64,000 nucleotides of DNA, taken from positions 62,001 through 126,000 of the forward strand of contig CAXTJM010000001.1 of NCBI GenBank assembly GCA_964244585.1. The letters run 5' to 3'. The notes under the pieces were generated by a model that ran no database searches, was not told the origin of the DNA, and saw nothing but the letters and a program-made list of their open reading frames with translations. Shown piece by piece: positions 57,032-64,000 of the stretch. The DNA comes from LMUY01 sp964244585. GTDB lineage: Bacteria; Pseudomonadota; Alphaproteobacteria; Acetobacterales; Acetobacteraceae. The position numbers and the translations under genes are program-made. Position 1 is the stretch's first letter, and each line of letters begins with the position of its first letter.

Positions 57032-57751
57032 TTACCGTTCGTTGGCCTGGCGCCACGCCTTGAAGCTTTCGAGGTTCGCCGCGTCGGTCGGCGGGTAGAG
57101 CCCGCGCGTGGACTGGCCGCCACGCACCTTCTCGGTGACGAAATCCTCGAAGGCCGTCATGTCGGTCGCTTCTTCCGCCAACTCGCCCGCCAGATGCGCC
57201 GGCAGCACGATGCAGCCATCGGCATCCCCCACGATCACGTCGCCGGGGAACACCGGCGCATCGCCGCACCCGATCGGCACGTTGATATCGATCGCCTGGT
57301 GCAGGGTCAGGTTGGTCGGCGCGCTGGGCCGGACGTGGTAGGAGGCGATGTCGAGCTTGGCGATCTCCGCCGAGTCGCGGAATCCTCCATCCGTCACCAC
57401 ACCCACCACGCCGCGGTGCATCAGCCGTGTCACCAGGATGCCGCCGGCCGACGCCGCGCGGGCATCCTTGCGGCTGTCGATGACGAACACGCAGCCAGCC
57501 GGCGCCTCCTCCACCGCCTTGCGCTGCGGGTGGCCGGGGTCGCGGAACACGCCCAACCCGTTCAGGTCTTCGCGCGCCGGCATGTAGCGCAGGGTGAACG
57601 CCTCCCCCACCATGGACAGCGCCCTGGGTGGCGAGAGCGGCTGCACGCCCTGGATCACCTGGTTGCGGAAGCCGCGCTTGAACAGCGCGGTCGCCAGCGT
57701 GGCCGTGCTGACATGCTGCAGCATGCCGCGCGCCTCGGTGCTCAATGCCAT
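57032..57751 (-). CDS. RraA/4-hydroxy-4-methyl-2-oxoglutarate aldolase family protein
   Basis: A 239-residue member of the RraA-like fold. VVGVVTDGGFRDSAEI contains the Arg-Asp pair that active HMG/CHA aldolases use, and GDAPVFPGDVIVGDADGCIVLP is the C-terminal signature. The retained RD motif favours a metal-dependent aldolase or decarboxylase rather than RNase E inhibition. It lies 8 bases after a sugar-acid-type dehydratase, suggesting consecutive steps in a sugar-acid or hydroxy-acid pathway. Confidence 0.87.
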   Translation of the reverse strand: MALSTEARGMLQHVSTATLATALFKRGFRNQVIQGVQPLSPPRALSMVGEAFTLRYMPAREDLNGLGVFRDPGHPQRKAVEEAPAGCVFVIDSRKDARAASAGGILVTRLMHRGVVGVVTDGGFRDSAEIAKLDIASYHVRPSAPTNLTLHQAIDINVPIGCGDAPVFPGDVIVGDADGCIVLPAHLAGELAEEATDMTAFEDFVTEKVRGGQSTRGLYPPTDAANLESFKAWRQANER

Positions 57752-57759
57752 GGCGGGTC

Positions 57760-59553
57760 CTAATAGATGACCGGTTCGGCAACCGGTGCGCCGTAATCCG
57801 TGCGCAGGAAGTCGAAGTCGCAGCCTTCGTCGGCCTGCTGGATGTGCTGGGTGAACATCAGGCCGTAGCCGCGCTCGAAACGCTTCGCGGGCGGTGTCCA
57901 CGCCGCCTTGCGCTGCGCCAGCTCCTGCTCCGAGACCTCCATCCGGATCGTGCGCGCATCCACGTCCAGCGTGACGATGTCGCCGGTGCGCAGCAAGGCG
58001 AGCGGGCCGCCGATATAGGCCTCCGGCGCCACGTGCAGGATGCAGGCGCCGTAGCTGGTGCCGCTCATCCGCGCGTCCGACATCCGCAGCATGTCGCGAT
58101 GGCCCTGCTTCAGCAGCGCCTTCGGCATCGGCAGCATGCCCCATTCCGGCATGCCAGGCCCGCCTTGCGGCCCGGCGTTGCGTAGCACCAGCACGTGCTC
58201 GGCCGTGATGTCCCACTCCTCGTCGTCCACCGCCTGCTTCAGGGAGGGATAGTCGTCGAACACGACGGCCGGGCCGGAATGCTTCAGGAAGCGCTGGTCC
58301 ATCGCGGCCGGTTTGATCACGCAGCCGGACGGCGCCAAATTGCCCCGCAGCACCGCCAGCGAGCCCTCGCCGTAGATGGGATTGCCCGTCGGGCGGATCA
58401 CGTCGACGTTGAATACCTTGGCACCCGCGATGTTCTCCGCCACGCTGCGCCCGGTGACGGTGATGCAGTCCAGGTCCAGGTGCTCGCGGATCTCGCTCAT
58501 CAGCGCGCGGATGCCGCCGGCGTAGAAGAAATCCTCCATGAGATAGGTATTGCCTGAGGGCCGGACGTTGCCGATCACCGGCACGCGGCGGCTGTAGCGC
58601 TCGAAATCGTCGAGCCCGATCTCCTGGCCGGCGCGCCGGGCCTGCGCGATCAGGTGGATGATGGCGTTGGTAGAGCAGCCCATCGCCATGGCGACGGCGA
58701 TCGCGTTCTCGAACGCCGCCTTGGTCTGGATCTTCTTCGGGGTGAGGTCCTCCCACACCATGTCGACGATGCGGCGGCCGGATTCGGAGGCGAGCCGGAT
58801 ATGCCCGGCATCGGCGGCCGGGATGGAGGAGCCGCCCGGCAGCACCATGCCGATCGCCTCGGCGATGGCCGTCATGGTGCTGGCGGTGCCCATGGTCATG
58901 CAGGTGCCGTAGGACCGGGCTATGCCGCCCTCGACGCCGAGCCAGTCCTGGTCGGTGATCTTGCCGGCGCGCAGCTCGTCCCAGTATTTCCAGCTGTCGC
59001 TGCCGCTGCCCAGGGTCTTGCCCTGCCAATTGCCGCGCAGCATCGGCCCCGCCGGCAGGAAGATCGCCGGGATGTCCATGCTGGTGGCGCCCAGCAGCAA
59101 GCCGGGCGTGGTCTTGTCGCAGCCGCCCATCAGCACGGCGCCATCCACCGGATGGGAGCGCAGCAGCTCCTCCGTTTCCATGGCCAGCATGTTGCGGTAC
59201 ATCATCGTGGTGGGCTTGACGAAGCTCTCCGACACGGAGAGCGCCGGCAGTTCCACCGGAAACCCGCCCGCCATCAGGATGCCGCGTTTGACGTCGTCCA
59301 CGCGCTGCTTGAAGTGGCTGTGGCAGGGCTGCAGGTCGGACCATGTGTTGATGATCGCGATCACCGGCTTGCCGGTCCATTCCTCCGGGGCATAGCCCAT
59401 CTGCATGGCCCGCGACCGGTGCCCGAAGGAGCGAAGGTCCGCCGGGCCAAACCAACGGCGCGACCGCAGCGAGTCCGGCGACCGGCGGCTGAGCGGCCTG
59501 GCCGGGATCGCGCCAGGCTCCAGGCCGGCGCCGGGGATTGGATCGTCTGGCAT
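57760..59553 (-). CDS. IlvD/Edd-family dehydratase (sugar-acid dehydratase type)
   Basis: A 597-residue iron-sulfur dehydratase. Cluster-ligand cysteines are in DLQPCHSHF, MGGCDKTTPG and YGTCMTMGTAST; GYGLMFTQHIQQADEGCDFDFL is the C-terminal region typical of the L-arabinonate/pentonate group rather than IlvD itself. It dehydrates a 2,3-dihydroxy acid to a 2-keto-3-deoxy acid. ATG 59553 fits; upstream in-frame sequence is low-complexity. It heads an operon with rraA-like and a small membrane protein, behind two palindromes. Confidence 0.9.
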   Translation of the reverse strand: MPDDPIPGAGLEPGAIPARPLSRRSPDSLRSRRWFGPADLRSFGHRSRAMQMGYAPEEWTGKPVIAIINTWSDLQPCHSHFKQRVDDVKRGILMAGGFPVELPALSVSESFVKPTTMMYRNMLAMETEELLRSHPVDGAVLMGGCDKTTPGLLLGATSMDIPAIFLPAGPMLRGNWQGKTLGSGSDSWKYWDELRAGKITDQDWLGVEGGIARSYGTCMTMGTASTMTAIAEAIGMVLPGGSSIPAADAGHIRLASESGRRIVDMVWEDLTPKKIQTKAAFENAIAVAMAMGCSTNAIIHLIAQARRAGQEIGLDDFERYSRRVPVIGNVRPSGNTYLMEDFFYAGGIRALMSEIREHLDLDCITVTGRSVAENIAGAKVFNVDVIRPTGNPIYGEGSLAVLRGNLAPSGCVIKPAAMDQRFLKHSGPAVVFDDYPSLKQAVDDEEWDITAEHVLVLRNAGPQGGPGMPEWGMLPMPKALLKQGHRDMLRMSDARMSGTSYGACILHVAPEAYIGGPLALLRTGDIVTLDVDARTIRMEVSEQELAQRKAAWTPPAKRFERGYGLMFTQHIQQADEGCDFDFLRTDYGAPVAEPVIY

Positions 59554-59581
59554 GGGCCGTGCGGCTGATCGCCGTCCTCTT

Positions 59582-59617
59582 GGTTGTCCTGCAACCCTAA
59601 CGCGGCGCAACCGCGTT
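59582..59617. promoter_or_regulatory. Two adjacent palindromes upstream of the dehydratase operon
   Basis: GGTTG-TCCTG-CAACC (59582-59596) and AACGCGG-CGCAA-CCGCGTT (59599-59617), both perfect, lie 29-64 bases before the dehydratase start. The first resembles GntR/FadR-type sites (TTGT-N3-GCAA core). Likely operators of a regulator not encoded next door. Confidence 0.6.
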
Positions 59618-59758
59618 GGCCACCCGCGCCTGGCTGGCGGAGGCGCTGCAAGCCGGGCCGATGACGGCGTGCCGGGCGACGAAGCATGGGTTTGCACCAG
59701 ACGATGATCGGCGACTGGAAGCGCCAAGCAATCCAGGCCCGCGGTGCAGGCACGAAGG

Positions 59759-60505
59759 CTACTTTGCCAGGAACGCCCCTACCGTTGCATTGAATGCCGC
59801 CGGCTGCTCCGCGTGCAGCCAATGCCCGGCATCCTTGATCGCGACGAGCCGGGCGGCCGGAAACAAGCGCAGGATGGTCGGGTGGTAGGCCGGCAGCACG
59901 TAGTCCGATCGCGCCCCCGTTACGAACAGCGCAGGGCCGTCATAGCTGCCGCTATCGTCCTCCCAGGACTCGACCCGCGGCAACGACCCGACGATCTCCT
60001 GCAACCCGATGCGCCAGCCGAGGCCTGGACGGAAATTGTGCAGTAGGAAGGACCGGACGGCCGCGTCCGGCACCTCGGGCGCCAGCAGCGCGTCCGCCGC
60101 CGCGCGGGACATGTCTGCCGACACCTGCTGCATGGCGCGGGCGTAGCCTCCGAAATGCGACGGATACGCCACCGGCGCGATGTCCGCGACCACCAGCCGC
60201 TCCACCCGGTCCGGGGCGGACAGGGCGAGGCGCATCGCCACCTTGCCCCCCATGGAATGGCCGACCACCGCAGCCCGGGGCAGGCCGGCAACGTCCATCG
60301 TCTCGGCCACGTCGCCGGCCATCGTGTCGTAGCCCATCCCGGGGGCATGCGGGCTGTCGCCGTGGTTGCGCAGGTCCATCGACACCACGCGATGGCTGGC
60401 CGCCAACGCCCGGGCCACGCCGCCCAGGTTGCGGGCGGAGCCGAACAGGCCGTGTAGCAGGACCACCGGGCTCCCCTGCCCGGCCTCGCGGAACGCCAGC
60501 CGCAT
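59759..60505 (-). CDS. Alpha/beta-hydrolase (YbfF-like esterase)
   Basis: A 248-residue cytosolic hydrolase. VVLLHGLFGSARNLGGVARAL is the oxyanion region, MDLRNHGDSPHAPGM follows, VVGHSMGGKVAM holds the nucleophile serine and DAGHWLHAEQPAAFN the catalytic histidine; GARSDYVLPAY precedes it. This pattern matches the YbfF acyl-CoA/short-chain esterases. It lies 3 bases after the quinone-oxidoreductase gene and is presumably cotranscribed. Confidence 0.9.
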   Translation of the reverse strand: MRLAFREAGQGSPVVLLHGLFGSARNLGGVARALAASHRVVSMDLRNHGDSPHAPGMGYDTMAGDVAETMDVAGLPRAAVVGHSMGGKVAMRLALSAPDRVERLVVADIAPVAYPSHFGGYARAMQQVSADMSRAAADALLAPEVPDAAVRSFLLHNFRPGLGWRIGLQEIVGSLPRVESWEDDSGSYDGPALFVTGARSDYVLPAYHPTILRLFPAARLVAIKDAGHWLHAEQPAAFNATVGAFLAK

Positions 60506-60508
60506 GGC

Positions 60509-61504
60509 TCAGAGCGTCAGCATGATCTTGCCGATGTGTCCGCTCGTCTCCATCAGCCGGTGCGCCTGCGCCACCTCCGCCAACGGAAACACGCCGTGGA
60601 TCACCGGGGCGACGCTGCCATCCTCCAGCTTGGGCCAGACCTTCGACAGCAGCGACTGCGCGATGGCGCCCTTCTGCGCCGCCGTGCGCGGCCGCATGGT
60701 GGAGCCGGTGACGGTCAGCCGCCGGGTCATCACCGTGGTGAGGTCGAAGTTCTCCACCTTCGGCCCGCCGAGGAAGGCGATGATCACCAGGCGGCCATCC
60801 ATCGCCAGGCAGCGCAGGTTTTTCTGGGCGTAGGGGCCGCCCACCATGTCCAGCACCACGTCCACCCCGGCGCCGTTGGTGAGCTGCTTGATGCTTTCGC
60901 TGAAATCCGCCGCCTTGTAGTTGATCGCGGCATCGGCGCCCAGCTTCACGCAGGCGTCGCATTTCTCCGCCGAACCGGCGGTCGCATACGCCCGGGCGCC
61001 GAACGCCTTGGCGAGTTGGATCGCCGTCGTGCCTATGCCGCTGCTGCCGCCATGGATCAGCACCGACTCCCCGGCAGACAGCCGGCCGATGTCGAACAGG
61101 TTGGCCCAGACGGTGAAGAACGTCTCCGGCACCGCGCCGGCCCGAACCGCGTCGTAGCCTTTCGGCCAGGGCAGGCATTGACTGGCGGGGAGGACGCAGT
61201 ACTCGGCATACCCGCCGCCATTGGCCAAGCCGCAGACCTTCTCGCCCGGCCGCATCGTCACGCCCGGGCCGGCCGCCACGACCTCCCCGGCCACTTCCAG
61301 CCCCAGATGCGGGCTGGCGCCGGGCGGCGGCGGGTAGGCGCCCTTGCGCTGCTGCACGTCCGGACGGTTCACGCCCGCCGCGGCCACGCGCACCAGCACC
61401 TCCCCCTCGCCCGGCTGGGGCAAAGGGCCGGAGGCGAGCTGCATCGCCTCCGGGCCGCCGGGCTGCGCCACCTCGATGAACGTCATGGTCTGCGGCAGTG
61501 TCAT
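60509..61504 (-). CDS. Zinc-free NAD(P)H quinone oxidoreductase (PIG3/QOR type)
   Basis: A 331-residue medium-chain dehydrogenase without structural zinc ligands. MTFIEVAQPGGPEAMQLASG is the PIG3-like start, GVNRPDVQQRKGAYPPPPGASP and LGLEVAGEVVAAG follow, and LIHGGSSGIGTTAIQLAKAFGA is the NADPH loop. It reduces quinones by one electron or enones. ATG 61504 (MTLPQTMTF) is preferred to an upstream start at 61534. Confidence 0.92.
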   Translation of the reverse strand: MTLPQTMTFIEVAQPGGPEAMQLASGPLPQPGEGEVLVRVAAAGVNRPDVQQRKGAYPPPPGASPHLGLEVAGEVVAAGPGVTMRPGEKVCGLANGGGYAEYCVLPASQCLPWPKGYDAVRAGAVPETFFTVWANLFDIGRLSAGESVLIHGGSSGIGTTAIQLAKAFGARAYATAGSAEKCDACVKLGADAAINYKAADFSESIKQLTNGAGVDVVLDMVGGPYAQKNLRCLAMDGRLVIIAFLGGPKVENFDLTTVMTRRLTVTGSTMRPRTAAQKGAIAQSLLSKVWPKLEDGSVAPVIHGVFPLAEVAQAHRLMETSGHIGKIMLTL

Positions 61505-61556
61505 GGCGGCGCTCCGTCTGGCTGTGCAGACCATCTCGGCAGCTTCGCCGCCGCCG

Positions 61557-62396
61557 TCAACCGATCAGTCGCTCGGTCTCCCGCCATAACTGCCGCACCA
61601 GCGCCGTATCCAGGGCTTGCCGGTTGGGTCGCGCCGGCCGGCTGCGCTTCCAGTACTTGCCGGTCTCGCCTTCCACCAGCGGCGACAGCGCCAGGTGCAG
61701 CGGCGTGGCCGCGCCTTGCTCCGGCGAGATCATGAAGGGCCGGATCGCCGCCCAGCCCCAGCCGATGGGCCCCGGCATGGTGGCCAGCGTCGTCGCCACC
61801 ACGCCGGGATGCACCACGTTCACCGCCACGCCGCTGCCGTCCAGCCGCCGTGCCCGCTCGAACGTCGCCATCATCAGCGCGAGCTTGGACCGGCCATAGG
61901 CAGAAAGCGGGTTCCAGGACCGCGCGCCCTCCAAATCGCCCAGCTTGAGGCTGGCGCGATCGGATGCGGTGGAGCCGACATTCACCACGCGGGCGGGCGC
62001 GCCGCCGCGCAAGGCAGGCTCCAGCGCCGTCGTCAGCACGAACGGGGCCAGGTGGTTGACCGCGAGGATCATCTCGTGGCCCTCCGCCGTCACCTGCCGC
62101 TGCCGCGTGATCAGCCCGGCATTGTTCACCAGCACGTCGACCCGGGGATGCGCGGCCATGATCGCCTGGCCGGCCTCCCGCGTCTGCTGCAAGGAGGACA
62201 GATCCGCGATCACCAACTCCGTCATGGCCCCGCGCGCCCGCGCGGCAATCCAACGCCGCGTCGCCTCGCCCCGCCCGGCGTCGCGGGCGACGATGACGGT
62301 GTGATAGCCGGCCCGGGCAAGCCCATAGGCGATCCACGTGCCAAGCCCGGCCGTGGCGCCGGTCACGACTGCGATCTTCTGGTCAGCCACCTGCAT
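61557..62396 (-). CDS. Short-chain dehydrogenase/reductase (retinol-dehydrogenase-like)
   Basis: A 279-residue SDR. VVTGATAGLGTWIAYGLARAGY binds the cofactor, LVNNAGLITRQRQ is the NNAG motif, VNVGSTAS holds the serine and LSAYGRSKLALMMATFE the YxxxK pair. The overall pattern is that of the WWOX/retinol-dehydrogenase-like group in bacteria. ATG 62396 starts the Rossmann fold; a longer in-frame ORF from 62486 would cover the inverted repeat at 62435. Substrate unknown. Confidence 0.9.
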   Translation of the reverse strand: MQVADQKIAVVTGATAGLGTWIAYGLARAGYHTVIVARDAGRGEATRRWIAARARGAMTELVIADLSSLQQTREAGQAIMAAHPRVDVLVNNAGLITRQRQVTAEGHEMILAVNHLAPFVLTTALEPALRGGAPARVVNVGSTASDRASLKLGDLEGARSWNPLSAYGRSKLALMMATFERARRLDGSGVAVNVVHPGVVATTLATMPGPIGWGWAAIRPFMISPEQGAATPLHLALSPLVEGETGKYWKRSRPARPNRQALDTALVRQLWRETERLIG

Positions 62397-62434
62397 ACCC
62401 CCTGGTTGCCCGGCCGTTTGGATCACCGGGAGAT

Positions 62435-62455
62435 ATCCTGGATTTAAACCAGGAT
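62435..62455. promoter_or_regulatory. Perfect inverted repeat between sdr and clc (ATCCTGG-N7-CCAGGAT)
   Basis: A 7-7-7 palindrome with an A+T-only centre (ATTTAAA), 39 bases upstream of the SDR start and 109 bases before the CLC start. Likely an operator for the divergent pair; no regulator gene is adjacent. Confidence 0.55.
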
Positions 62456-62563
62456 TATGAGTGGCACGGATTGTATGGACCGGCACATGGTTCCATGAAG
62501 GGGCCGCTTGCCCCGGCTTGGGTCGGGTGTCGATCTTTTACGAGGAAGGAGCGGGCCAGCCCG

Positions 62564-64000
62564 ATGTCCTTGCGGTCTGCGGGCGCGGGGTCCGCCACGG
62601 TTCAGGCGGCGCCGGCGGGCGAACCCCGCGCCGAACGCATGCGCAGCGGCCTGGGTGCGATGGTGCTGCATGCGCCGCAGACCTTCCGCGCCCTGGTCCG
62701 CGGTGACGAGCTTTGGCTGGTCGCCTTGGCAGCCTGCGTCGGCCTGGCCTCCGGCCTGTGCGTGCACCTGATGACGGTGGCGACGCAGGTCGCCCATGAA
62801 TGGCTGTTCGAATTGCAACGGGGTGACCGGCTGTCCGGGTCGGTCAATATCGACCGGGCCCGCGCCATCGGCGTGCCGACAGCCGGCGGGTTGCTGGTGG
62901 GCGTGGCGGGATGGGCGATCGCACGCTGGTGGAACCGGCGGACGGTGGATCCGATCGAGGCGAATGCCCTGCATGGCGGCCGCATGTCGCTCAGCGACAG
63001 CCTGCTGGTGACGGCGCAGACGGTGCTGTCCAACGCTGTGGGCGCATCGGTGGGGCTGGAGGCAGGCTACACGCAGATCAGCTCCGCCCTGGCGTCCCGC
63101 CTTGGCAGGTCGTTTCGCCTGCGCCGCAACGACCTGCGCCTGCTGGTGGGATGCGGCGCGGCCGGGGCCATCGCGGCGGCGTTCCAGGCGCCGCTGACGG
63201 GTTCGTTCTACGCGTTCGAGCTGGTGATCGGCACCTATTCGCTGGCTACGCTGGCGCCCGTGGTGGTGTCGGCCATCGTCGCCGTGTTCGTCACGCGGGT
63301 GCTCAGCACCGATACGGCGGGGTTCGACATCCGGGTGCCCTCGGCGCTGGAGCCGGTGGACTACCTGCCGATCCTGGCGCTCGGCATGGTCTGCGCGCTC
63401 GGCGGCATCCTCATCATGCGCGGCGTCACGCTGGTGGAGGCATGGATCCGGCGCAGCGGCGTGCCGGTGTGGCTGCGCCCGGTGCTGGGCGGCGTCGTGG
63501 TGGGCGGCTTGGCGCTGTGGTCGCCGCAAGTGCTGTCCTCCGGGCACGAGGCGCTGCGGCTGGGACTGGATTCGCCCTACACGGCCACGCATATCGCGTT
63601 GCTCATCCTGGCCAAGTCGGTGGCCTCGGCGGTCTCGATCGGCTCCGGCTTCCGCGGCGGCCTGTTTTTTGCCTCGCTGTTCCTGGGTGCGTTGACCGGC
63701 AAGCTGTTTGCCGTCGGGTTGGCCACGGTCACCGTAACCCAGGCGATTCCGCCGGTGGTGTGCGCGCTGGTGGGGATGAGCGCGATGGCGGTGGCCGTGG
63801 TGGGCGGCCCCCTCACCATGGCGTTTCTGGCGCTGGAGAGCACGGGCAGCCTGCCCATGACCGTGGCGGTGCTGGCCGCCTCGGTCGTGTCGGCGATCAC
63901 GGTGCGGCGGACCTTCGGCTACTCGTTCGCGACCTGGCGCTTCCACCTGCGGGGCGAGGCGATCCGTTCGGCGGTGGATATCGGCTGGGTGCGCAACCTC
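62564..64000 (+). CDS. CLC-type chloride channel/antiporter (runs past window edge)
   Basis: The 479 N-terminal residues of a CLC membrane protein; the frame is open to the end of the window. After a polar N-terminus (about 40 residues) come many hydrophobic helices. The Cl-/H+ signature GREGP appears as GLEAG in ASVGLEAGYTQ with the gating glutamate kept (Glu166), and the GGxFAPS loop as RGGLFFASLF. The N-terminal GSGIP filter motif is replaced by ALHGGRMS, so selectivity may differ. AGGAAGGAG lies 13 bases before ATG 62564. No C-terminal CBS domain is visible before the edge. Confidence 0.9.
   Translation, partial: MSLRSAGAGSATVQAAPAGEPRAERMRSGLGAMVLHAPQTFRALVRGDELWLVALAACVGLASGLCVHLMTVATQVAHEWLFELQRGDRLSGSVNIDRARAIGVPTAGGLLVGVAGWAIARWWNRRTVDPIEANALHGGRMSLSDSLLVTAQTVLSNAVGASVGLEAGYTQISSALASRLGRSFRLRRNDLRLLVGCGAAGAIAAAFQAPLTGSFYAFELVIGTYSLATLAPVVVSAIVAVFVTRVLSTDTAGFDIRVPSALEPVDYLPILALGMVCALGGILIMRGVTLVEAWIRRSGVPVWLRPVLGGVVVGGLALWSPQVLSSGHEALRLGLDSPYTATHIALLILAKSVASAVSIGSGFRGGLFFASLFLGALTGKLFAVGLATVTVTQAIPPVVCALVGMSAMAVAVVGGPLTMAFLALESTGSLPMTVAVLAASVVSAITVRRTFGYSFATWRFHLRGEAIRSAVDIGWVRNL

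Noticed and set aside
62444..63946. A 500-codon open frame antisense to the CLC gene
   Set aside because: His/Gln/Arg-rich shadow; the opposite strand has unmistakable CLC helices.

Overview
The window looks like chromosomal DNA of a GC-rich alphaproteobacterium, probably of the Rhodospirillales (Acetobacteraceae-like). The evidence is the tsaD<>hemC-hemD-mitofilin-hemY block, the phasin next to clpS-clpA, dapA-smpB, and the PHB depolymerase/phasin inventory. The family-level placement is inference. Most of the DNA is tightly packed housekeeping and catabolic genes, many joined by ATGA, GTGA or TGATG overlaps. I saw no insertion sequence, prophage, CRISPR array, rRNA or tRNA.

Layout. 1-4.4 kb: tsaD (cut by the window edge) diverges from the haem operon hemC-hemD-mitofilin-hemY. 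4.4-10.5 kb: an ABC exporter diverges from a tetR-phaZ operon (PHB mobilisation), followed by an acyl-CoA ligase and two tandem small secreted glycine-zipper proteins. 10.5-16.2 kb: a four-gene beta-oxidation operon (fadJ-type fusion, thiolase, two acyl-CoA dehydrogenases). 16.5-20.4 kb: nitronate monooxygenase-ChaC, an XRE regulator, a DUF3750 protein and a small helical protein. 20.5-27.3 kb: guaA faces a cell-wall salvage operon, map - nagA::murQ fusion - anmK, with a DD-carboxypeptidase upstream. 27.6-31.3 kb: phasin, clpS, clpA, DUF427. 31.4-33.3 kb: a small secreted protein, a second XRE regulator and a second small helical protein around relatively A+T-rich spacers. 33.4-40.8 kb: esterase, M20D amidohydrolase-nitroreductase, dapA-smpB, slt-pgpA-cinA. 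40.8-46 kb: LLM monooxygenase, orphan outer-membrane efflux lipoprotein diverging from tetR-dipeptidase. 46-51.6 kb: gmd-rmd (GDP-D-rhamnose), PAP2 phosphatase, GT2 and a CelD-like acyltransferase, then an isochorismatase-type amidase with a possible gene remnant before it. 52-64 kb: DEAD helicase, Tat-exported GH10 xylanase, a catDE-like dioxygenase/DoxX pair diverging from lysR, a dehydratase-RraA-small membrane protein operon, an esterase-quinone reductase-SDR run, and the start of a CLC chloride transporter gene.

How the genes connect. The phaZ and phasin upstream regions share a 14-base sequence containing a CTGC-N3-GCAG element of the kind bound by PhaR repressors, suggesting one PHA regulon. 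Slt, AnmK, the NagA-MurQ fusion and the DD-carboxypeptidase form a peptidoglycan turnover and salvage set. Two loci, 12-14 kb apart, each carry a related XRE regulator and a related small all-helical protein of unknown function; these are the best candidates for something undescribed. Several divergent promoters carry perfect inverted repeats that are good operator candidates.
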